The notes beneath the pieces were generated by a model. It was given only the letters and a program-made list of their open reading frames with translations, did no database searches and was not told where the DNA came from. A program made the translations under genes and the position numbers. A DNA stretch of 64,000 bases, from positions 1-64,000 of the forward strand of contig CALFOT010000055.1 in the NCBI GenBank assembly GCA_937919925.1, read 5' to 3'. This DNA is from an uncultured bacterium (lineage in GTDB: Bacteria; Planctomycetota; UBA1135). This document shows, piece after piece, positions 58,323 to 64,000 of this stretch (position 1 is the stretch's first letter; each line of letters opens with the position of its first letter).

Positions 58323-59744
58323 ATGGCTATCTCTTACGATAAAATCCCCAATAACGTAGACCTCAGTAGCAACCGCAAGTTGCAAAAAGCACTGGAAGCC
58401 TGGCAGCCGAGTTTCCTGGAGTGGTGGCAAGACATGGGGCCGGAAGGTTTCCAGCAAGATGAGATTTACTTGCGCACCGCAATCAGTGTGGAAACCAACG
58501 GTTGGGCAAACTTCGGGTATGTAAAAATGCCGGACTACCGCTGGGGTATTTTTTTGGCACCGCCCGAAAAGAACCGCAAAATTGGTTTCGGCGATAACGC
58601 TGAGATGGATGTTTGGAACCAGGTTCCTGGCGAGTTTCGCAAAGAACTACGCCGCATCATCGTAACCCAATGCGATACCGAGCCAGCCTCTGTGGAACAG
58701 CAGCGCTTACTCGGCAAGTGTGCACCCAGTCTTTACGATATGCGTAACCTTTTTCAGGTGAATGTGGAAGAAGGCCGTCACTTGTGGGCGATGGTACACA
58801 TCCTGCATGAGTTCTTCGGCCGCGATGGGCGTGAGGAAGCGGAAGAGATGTTGTTTCGGCGTTCCGGCAACCCCGATTCGCCGCGTATCCTCGAAGCTTT
58901 CAACAAGCCAATCGAAGACTGGCTAGCGTTTTTCTGCTTTACCATGTTCACCGATCGTGACGGCAAATTTCAGCTCGCCGCACTAGCAGAAAGTGGCTTC
59001 GACCCGCTTGCGCGCGCCACCAAGTTTATGCTCACGGAAGAGGCTCATCACTTGTTTGTAGGCGAGACTGGCGTGGGTCGCGTCATCAAGCGTACCTGTG
59101 AAATCCTCGCTGAGGATCCGCACGGGGAAGTGAAAAAGCATGGCGGCATCCCGCTAGAGATTATTCAGAAGTACATCAACGAATGGTATAGCGCTTCCCT
59201 CGACTTGTTCGGTGGAGAAGATAGCTCCAATGCCGCGAACTACTTTGGTTCTGGCTTGAAGGGACGTTACCAGGAGATGAACCCTAGGCGCTTCACCGAG
59301 CACTCCGCACTCGAAGGGTGTTATGAGTTAGATTGGCTAGAAGATGGCAAAATGGGCAGCCATGAAATCCCCATGCGCCGCGCCATGAACCTCGTGCTGC
59401 GCGATGCGTATCGGGATGATTGCATCAAATCGCTGACTCGCTGGAATAAGATCATGGAAAGTGCGGGCCGCGAGGAACGGTTTTACTTGCCATCGCAGCG
59501 CTTCAACCGAGGCATTGGAGTTTACGCCAAGCAGAGTTTTGATCCCCATGGCGAACTCATGGAGGATAAAGCTTACTGGGCCAAACATGTAGAGTGGCTC
59601 CCCACTCACCAGGATTTGGAATACGTCAAGTCTTTGATGGTATCGGTCACCGAGCCAGGCAAGTTTGCTGGTTGGATTGCCCCTCCCGCAAAAGGTCTCA
59701 ACGGTCAAGAAATTGCGTTCGAATACGTCAAGTTCCACGGTTAA
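58323..59744 (+). CDS. boxB: Benzoyl-CoA 2,3-epoxidase, oxygenase subunit
   Basis: This 473-residue diiron protein uses O2 to epoxidise benzoyl-CoA. The ferritin-like iron site is seen in VNVEEGRHLWAMVHILHEFFG and LTEEAHHLFVGETGVGR (two E..ExxH motifs), typical of class I diiron enzymes and BoxB. It opens with ISYDKIPNNVDLSSNRKLQKALEAW and includes YKIPNN-like features. BoxB works with the reductase BoxA, which is not in this window. Very short spacing (3 bases from boxC, 9 to boxD) shows an operon. Confidence 0.94.
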   Translation: MAISYDKIPNNVDLSSNRKLQKALEAWQPSFLEWWQDMGPEGFQQDEIYLRTAISVETNGWANFGYVKMPDYRWGIFLAPPEKNRKIGFGDNAEMDVWNQVPGEFRKELRRIIVTQCDTEPASVEQQRLLGKCAPSLYDMRNLFQVNVEEGRHLWAMVHILHEFFGRDGREEAEEMLFRRSGNPDSPRILEAFNKPIEDWLAFFCFTMFTDRDGKFQLAALAESGFDPLARATKFMLTEEAHHLFVGETGVGRVIKRTCEILAEDPHGEVKKHGGIPLEIIQKYINEWYSASLDLFGGEDSSNAANYFGSGLKGRYQEMNPRRFTEHSALEGCYELDWLEDGKMGSHEIPMRRAMNLVLRDAYRDDCIKSLTRWNKIMESAGREERFYLPSQRFNRGIGVYAKQSFDPHGELMEDKAYWAKHVEWLPTHQDLEYVKSLMVSVTEPGKFAGWIAPPAKGLNGQEIAFEYVKFHG

Positions 59745-59753
59745 AAATTCATC

Positions 59754-61325
59754 ATGTTGAAACGCTTAAGGAGCCACGTTTGTGGCGCGTGGTTTGAAGG
59801 TAATGGCACTGCCGTGGAGGTCTTTGACCCAACCACCGGCGTAGCGATTGCTGCGGTGAACAATAGTGGTCTCGATTTCGCGGCTGCCTTACAGTACGCG
59901 CGTGAAACCGGAGGCCCGGTATTGCGCGCCATGACTTTTGCCCAGCGCGGCGAGTTATTGATGGCGATTGCCGCAGCTTGGCACGAATTTCGTGACGAAC
60001 TTTTGGCGCTCAGCACAGTCTCTGGGGGCAACACCCGCGGTGATGCCAAATTCGATTTGGATGGGGCTACCGGCACTCTTTCCGCTTATGCGAAGATGGG
60101 TGCCAAACTTGGAGAGGCGCGGTTTTTAATCGACGGCCCGCCCATTCGTTTATCGCGTAGCCCGCGTTTTGTCGGCCGTCATGTGCGCATGCCACGTGTG
60201 GGCGTTGCGATTCACATCAACGCTTTTAATTTTCCAGCATGGGGCATGGCTGAGAAAATGGCGGCAGCCATTCTGGGTGGTATGCCGGTGGTTACGAAGG
60301 CCGCTACGAGTACGGCGGTTTTGGCCGAGCGCCTAGTGGAAATCTTGGTTGAGAAAGAGGTCGTGCCTCCAGGTGTGTTCAGTTTGATCTGCGGCTCTGC
60401 AGGAGACATGCTGCAGCACGTCACCACTCAAGATGTGGTTGCTTTCACGGGTTCCGCAGCTACCGGGTGTCGCATTCGTTCTGGCGCCGCGGTCATCGAA
60501 AAATCGGTGCGCGTCAATGTGGAGGCCGACAGCCTCAACTCCGCAGTTCTTGGTCCTGACGTGAAGCGTGCCAGCGAAACGTGGGATTTGTTCATCCGCG
60601 AAGTGTGCACCGACATGACTCAAAAAGCGGGGCAGAAGTGTACTGCGATGCGGCGCATTTTCGTTCCGGTGGACAAGATGGATGCCGTTCGGGAGGATTT
60701 AATTGAGGCCATCACCAACGTGAAGGTGGGGAATCCGTCTTCTCGCGGGGTGCGGATGGGACCACTGGCCTCCCAGGCGCAACTTGCAGATATCACCGCT
60801 GGCATTGAGGAATTGCAGACGGTTGCAGAGATCGTCTGCGGCGCGCTTGGTCCTGGAGAGTTGGTGGATGCCGAGGCAAGCGCGGGTTACTTTCAGCAGC
60901 CGGTGCTTCTGCAAGTCAAAGACTCGGCTGCTGCGGCCATCGTGCATACGCGCGAAGTCTTTGGTCCCGTGCAAACCATCCTGCCTTACTCCGGCGCAGC
61001 CGCCCATGCGGCAGCCTTGTTGAACCTCGGCGATGGCGGCCTGGTGGCTTCTGTTTACTCCGATCATCGCGATTTTGCCGCCGAACTCGCCCTTGCCGTC
61101 GCTCCGTACAACGGACGTTTGAACTTTGGCAGCAAAAAGGTTGCCGAGTTTTCGATGGGACCGGGTGCGGTGCTGCCTACTCTCATTCACGGCGGCCCCG
61201 GCAGGGCCGGAGCTGGTGAAGAATTGGGTGGCCTACGGGGCTTGTCTTTTTACATGCAGCGCACGGCTCTGCAAGGAGATGAACCGCTCCTGGCACACTT
61301 GCTCGCAGACGGTGTAGAAATTTAG
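59754..61325 (+). CDS. boxD: 3,4-dehydroadipyl-CoA semialdehyde dehydrogenase
   Basis: This 523-residue aldehyde dehydrogenase oxidises the semialdehyde made by BoxC to 3,4-dehydroadipyl-CoA, with NADP+ in known enzymes. The catalytic Cys is in KAGQKCTAMRRIFVP, the general base Glu in VNVEADSLNSAVLG, and the Asn in AIHINAFNFPAWG. Cofactor contacts are VVTKAATSTAVLAER and DVVAFTGSAATG. The motif set matches BoxD and the N-terminal domain of PaaZ, and the gene context settles BoxD. It ends the boxCBD operon. Confidence 0.93.
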   Translation: MLKRLRSHVCGAWFEGNGTAVEVFDPTTGVAIAAVNNSGLDFAAALQYARETGGPVLRAMTFAQRGELLMAIAAAWHEFRDELLALSTVSGGNTRGDAKFDLDGATGTLSAYAKMGAKLGEARFLIDGPPIRLSRSPRFVGRHVRMPRVGVAIHINAFNFPAWGMAEKMAAAILGGMPVVTKAATSTAVLAERLVEILVEKEVVPPGVFSLICGSAGDMLQHVTTQDVVAFTGSAATGCRIRSGAAVIEKSVRVNVEADSLNSAVLGPDVKRASETWDLFIREVCTDMTQKAGQKCTAMRRIFVPVDKMDAVREDLIEAITNVKVGNPSSRGVRMGPLASQAQLADITAGIEELQTVAEIVCGALGPGELVDAEASAGYFQQPVLLQVKDSAAAAIVHTREVFGPVQTILPYSGAAAHAAALLNLGDGGLVASVYSDHRDFAAELALAVAPYNGRLNFGSKKVAEFSMGPGAVLPTLIHGGPGRAGAGEELGGLRGLSFYMQRTALQGDEPLLAHLLADGVEI

Positions 61326-61359
61326 GATTTACTCTTAGCCTACTCTCGACCCCACTTTT

Positions 61360-61367
61360 GCTAGAAT
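61360..61367 (+). promoter_or_regulatory. Extended -10 promoter of mscS, near-leaderless
   Basis: The extended -10 TGC-TAGAAT spans 61359-61367 and ends 7 bases before the ATG at 61375. No good -35 hexamer is seen, as is common for extended -10 promoters. The mRNA would have almost no 5' leader. Confidence 0.55.
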
Positions 61368-61374
61368 AAACATC

Positions 61375-62277
61375 ATGTTTTCGAGCCTTCTCCCACTGTT
61401 CCAAGAAGTTGCCACCGCCGCCGCTAGTGACGCCGAGAGCGCCGAAAACTCCGCCGTAGAAGGCGCGAGTGCAGTGGTCTCCAGCATCAAAGACATGGCC
61501 CAGGCACACTGGATGGACGCCCTGACGGTGGTGGTCCTGTTCTTCGTCATGACCATCCTCGCCAGTTGGGTGAACCGCCTCATTTTCGGTGTTTGTAAAA
61601 AAGCCAAGATTGAAGATACGCTGTCTCACTTTTTCGGCAAGCTAGGTCGTAGCGTGGTGCTGATCGTCGGAGTCATGGTCATTCTTGGCAAGTTTGGCAT
61701 CGAAACGAGTAGCTTTGCGGCCATCTTGGCGGCTATGGGTTTTGCCGTCGGCATGGCTATGCAAGGCACCCTTGGCAACTTTGCTTCTGGCGTGCTGCTA
61801 CTGATCTTCCGCCCCTTCAAAGTGGGGGATGTCGTGAATGCAGCTGGGGTCATCGGCAAAGTCATTTTGATCGACTTATTCACCACGGTGTTGGACACCC
61901 CCGATAACCGTCGCATCATTGTGCCCAACGGCGCGATTTTTGGCGGCACGATTGAGAACATCTCCTTTCATAAAACGCGCCGCATAGAGATTTCCGTCGG
62001 CACGGCTTACAACGCTGATTTGGATAAGGTGCGCGCAGTCCTAGATCAGGCTGCGGCGCAACTCAAAACACGCATTGCGGATCCTGGCCACCAGATTGTG
62101 CTTGCCAGTCTTGGTGAAAGCTGCATTGATTGGAAGGTTCGCGTGTGGTGTGCTGCTGCGGATTACTTCCCGTGCTTAGAGGAAACCACGCGCGCGGTGA
62201 AGTATGCATTGGATGAAGCAGGAGTTTCCATCCCTTACCCACAGATGGATGTCCATCTCAACAAGCTCGAAGCCTAA
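61375..62277 (+). CDS. mscS: Small-conductance mechanosensitive channel
   Basis: This 300-residue channel releases solutes under osmotic shock. The pore helix TM3 is GFAVGMAMQGTLGNFASGVLLLIFRPFKVGD, closely matching the MscS consensus, then the beta domain VVNAAGVIGKVILIDLFTTVL and the C-terminal alpha/beta domain with NAFG-like ends (VSIPYPQMDVHL). Two helices before TM3 are DALTVVVLFFVMTILASWV and VVLIVGVMVILGKFGI. The N-terminal 50 residues are acidic and soluble, longer than in E. coli MscS. The size is close to that of E. coli MscS (286). Confidence 0.93.
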   Translation: MFSSLLPLFQEVATAAASDAESAENSAVEGASAVVSSIKDMAQAHWMDALTVVVLFFVMTILASWVNRLIFGVCKKAKIEDTLSHFFGKLGRSVVLIVGVMVILGKFGIETSSFAAILAAMGFAVGMAMQGTLGNFASGVLLLIFRPFKVGDVVNAAGVIGKVILIDLFTTVLDTPDNRRIIVPNGAIFGGTIENISFHKTRRIEISVGTAYNADLDKVRAVLDQAAAQLKTRIADPGHQIVLASLGESCIDWKVRVWCAAADYFPCLEETTRAVKYALDEAGVSIPYPQMDVHLNKLEA

Positions 62278-62286
62278 GTGTAGCGC

Positions 62287-62550
62287 ATGACTGCCATCCA
62301 AATCTTGCTTACTTGGGTGGCGGTCCTGTCGATTGGCGCCTTCCTGGCCTTTGGGCTAGATAAAAAACTGGCCAGCAAAGACAAGCATCGGGTTCCCGAG
62401 CGGGTGCTGCTGACGTGGTCCATCCTTGGTGGTGCACCTGGCAGCCTGCTTGCCATGTTCGCCTTCCGGCATAAAATTCGCTTCCCTACATTTTGGTTGG
62501 TTCAGCTTGCTGCGCTTGGATTGTGGGGCTGGACTCTTTATCAACTTTAG
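62287..62550 (+). CDS. DUF1294 membrane protein
   Basis: This 87-residue protein has two or three membrane helices (ILLTWVAVLSIGAFLAFGLDK, LLTWSILGGAPGSLLAMFAFRHK, FWLVQLAALGLWGWTLYQL). The DUF1294 landmark is the RVPERVLLTWSILGGAPGSLLAMFAFRHKIRFPTF run, with GGxPG and RHK. It follows mscS by 9 bases and is convergent with mtfA (9 bases). Function is unknown across the family. Confidence 0.87.
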   Translation: MTAIQILLTWVAVLSIGAFLAFGLDKKLASKDKHRVPERVLLTWSILGGAPGSLLAMFAFRHKIRFPTFWLVQLAALGLWGWTLYQL

Positions 62551-62559
62551 TTGCGCAAC

Positions 62560-63342
62560 CTATTGGCCGAGGACTGCACGACTGCGGCGCGCTGGGTCTT
62601 GGCGGTAAAACTTCTCCAGTAACGCATAGAGTCGCGGTTCATGCGCTTCCATTTTAACGGCCAGCTCAAAAAAGCATTCGCTCGCCGTGGCGAAAAATTC
62701 CGCAGGATTGGTGGCGGCGTAGGCATCAAAAATTTGGGGGCGTCCAGCTTGGAGGTTTTGCAGATATTGCTCATAGGCAGCGAGGAATGCCGCACGCCAA
62801 CCATTCTTTTCATGATCCTGAGTAAGCGGCGGGATACCATCGGTGACGCCATCGAGCATATCCAGCTTATGTGCGAATTCATGAAACACCGTATTTTGCC
62901 CATCGTTGGCATTGCGTCCCCCTTGGTAGGCCGCATCCCATGCCAAGATGACTGGTCCACCTGGCCAGGCCTCGCCTAGGTTGGCCGATTCGAGGTCGAC
63001 TACGATGCCATCAGGCCGTCGCCAGGTACTGCCGTGTTTAAAAGTAGATGGGTACACCAAGATGGTGCGCACCCGCTGGTAGAAATCATGATGTAAGTTG
63101 AGAATCAACAAGCATGCTTGGGCTGCAATGATCACGCGGATCTTGTCGGAGATAAGTTGGCCACCACAGCCTTCGAAGTGTTTTTCTTCGATAAAGACCC
63201 GCGTCAAACCCTCCAGGCGCTTGCGGTCCGCGGCGGGCAAATCAAACAATACGGGCAGGAAATCCAGCCAGTAACACGATTCTTCACTCAGCCCTTCCCG
63301 CAAGAAGCGCTTGCGGCGGATGCGGTGCAGCCAACGAAACAT
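62560..63342 (-). CDS. mtfA: MtfA-family zinc peptidase/Mlc regulator
   Basis: This 260-residue protein has the M90 zinc site HEFAHKLD (HExxH) in a NTVFHEFAHKLDMLDGVTDG context, with further MtfA motifs LILNLHHDFYQRVRTILVYP, WPGGPVILAWD, EFFATASECFFE and an N-terminal RRKRFLREGLSEESCYWLDFLPVLFDL. E. coli MtfA binds the glucose repressor Mlc and has weak peptidase activity; here Mlc is not seen. The ATG at 63342 is preferred to one at 63468, which would lie in the neighbouring gene. It lies 37 bases after the transglutaminase-like gene. Confidence 0.9.
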   Translation of the reverse strand: MFRWLHRIRRKRFLREGLSEESCYWLDFLPVLFDLPAADRKRLEGLTRVFIEEKHFEGCGGQLISDKIRVIIAAQACLLILNLHHDFYQRVRTILVYPSTFKHGSTWRRPDGIVVDLESANLGEAWPGGPVILAWDAAYQGGRNANDGQNTVFHEFAHKLDMLDGVTDGIPPLTQDHEKNGWRAAFLAAYEQYLQNLQAGRPQIFDAYAATNPAEFFATASECFFELAVKMEAHEPRLYALLEKFYRQDPARRSRAVLGQ

Positions 63343-63379
63343 GCCAGAGTTTAGAAGGCCCGCATGGGTGTGTCCCTGG

Positions 63380-64000
63380 TTAGTTGTCTTTGCGCACTTT
63401 GCTCTCGAGCAGCTGTTCGAATTGTTCCAAATATTGTTGCTGGCGTTGCGACCATGCATAGTTGCCAAAGCGAGACCGATAGACCAAGGTCGTAACCGTA
63501 TTCAACGGGGCAAAAAACTCACCACCCCAACGCCGCACTTGTTGGGTATATTCCAAAATGGATTGGGTGGGTTGGGAGTGAAACCCAAGTTCCTCAAGCA
63601 GCCACTCAATCCTCCCCCAATAATCCATTGCATGGTTGGCTTCCTCACTAAAGGTCGCTTGCATATGCCGCCGCTTACCAAGTTTCCTAAGTCGTGCCCA
63701 GACACTCGCCAACACCAAAGCGCAGAGGATGAACGGCAACACTACAAATAGGGTCATCAATACCCAATTCAAACCCACTAGTGTTTTGCCTACTGGGGCG
63801 GGGAGAGCAAAATTCTCCTCGGATGTGCTTTCCGTGTCGGTGTTATCAGGCTGCTTTTTTAAGCTGGCTAGCGCAGCTGCTTGGGCACGCAGAGCCACCA
63901 TCAACACATTACGTGAAGAAGATGGAGTTGGATCCACGGTGCGCCACGAGCCATCTTGTTGTTGGACCTCCAGCCAAGCATGAGCATCTGCAAGGCGACC
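63380..64000 (-). CDS. Transglutaminase-like membrane protein, C-terminal part (truncated by the window)
   Basis: The visible 206 residues begin mid-domain at the window edge in the open frame RLADAHAWLEVQQQDGSWRTVDPTP, which matches the His (AHAW) and Asp (DPTP) part of a transglutaminase/protease active site. A membrane helix follows (LNWVLMTLFVVLPFILCALVLASVW), then a cytoplasmic-type tail (YWGRIEWLLEELGFHSQPTQS...ESKVRKDN) like the DUF4129 tail of TgpA proteins. TgpA-type proteins are membrane proteins with an extracytoplasmic transglutaminase domain. The N terminus and catalytic Cys lie beyond position 64000. A GTG at 63937 is an internal codon, not the start. Confidence 0.85.
   Translation of the reverse strand, partial: GRLADAHAWLEVQQQDGSWRTVDPTPSSSRNVLMVALRAQAAALASLKKQPDNTDTESTSEENFALPAPVGKTLVGLNWVLMTLFVVLPFILCALVLASVWARLRKLGKRRHMQATFSEEANHAMDYWGRIEWLLEELGFHSQPTQSILEYTQQVRRWGGEFFAPLNTVTTLVYRSRFGNYAWSQRQQQYLEQFEQLLESKVRKDN

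Noticed and set aside
1-64000. CRISPR arrays, rRNA operon, IS elements
   Set aside because: No spaced direct repeats, no 16S/23S signature and no transposase were seen in the window.

Overview
The window is a dense, moderately GC-rich bacterial chromosome segment with about 64 protein genes, one tRNA and no gene-free stretch longer than about 160 bases. Lipoprotein signals, a WaaP/InaA-type lipopolysaccharide kinase and type IV pilus/type II secretion ATPases point to a diderm. Several DUF1573 lipoproteins, a formylglycine-enzyme-like lipoprotein, an InaA-like kinase, a tripeptidyl-peptidase-II-like S8 protease and an EboE protein together suggest Planctomycetota or a close relative. That placement is an inference at moderate confidence: there is no rRNA here to settle it. 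No phage, IS element or CRISPR array was seen.

The main discovery is two in-frame UGA codons, each exactly where a redox-active cysteine belongs. A secreted TlpA-like thioredoxin (6855-7844) reads W-U-G-P-C-K, and a lipoprotein MsrA (52972-53544) reads G-U-F-W-G. Each UGA is followed at the expected distance by a hairpin with a G among the first two loop bases, as in bacterial SECIS elements. UGA is an ordinary stop in many neighbours (rpsI, pabB, dxs, nadK's upstream partner and others), so these are probably selenocysteine codons. Both proteins act outside the cytoplasm, which suggests a selenium-based envelope redox pair. Any naive gene caller splits or truncates both genes.

Layout. 0-8.5 kb: two small exported proteins, an Mtr4/Ski2-like helicase, rplM-rpsI with a strong promoter and terminator, yebC, a degenerate GGDEF protein, the Sec-TlpA protein and a lipoprotein. 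8.5-17.3 kb: three tandem DUF1573 proteins, then gspE-pilT-gspE-pilC. 17.4-22.9 kb: a histidine kinase, two CNNM/CorC-type membrane proteins, a small membrane protein, a membrane-anchored helix-turn-helix protein and an FGE-like lipoprotein. 22.9-28.2 kb: rsmA, dnaG, rpoD and a zinc-ribbon protein. 28.2-35.9 kb: S8 protease, eboE, tRNA-Glu, xer recombinase, pabB-pabC. 35.9-44.1 kb: three uncharacterised envelope genes, then xseA-xseB-ispA-dxs-nadK. 44.2-48.9 kb: two tandem glutamate dehydrogenases on the minus strand (the second lacks two catalytic lysines), an LPS kinase and a glycosyltransferase. 48.9-61.3 kb: acyl-CoA catabolism (HMG-CoA lyase, methylglutaconyl-CoA hydratase-like, 3-hydroxyacyl-CoA dehydrogenase, boxC-boxB-boxD of aerobic benzoyl-CoA degradation) interrupted by stress and repair genes (usp, DUF2891, Sec-msrA, family 6 glycosylase, DUF1425, DUF389). 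61.3-64 kb: mscS, DUF1294, mtfA and a truncated transglutaminase-like protein.

Many genes overlap by ATGA or GTGA, giving tight translational coupling. Several operon-leading genes have a -10-like hexamer (often TAGAAT) ending 7-8 bases before the start codon and no Shine-Dalgarno, which suggests leaderless transcripts are common in this organism.
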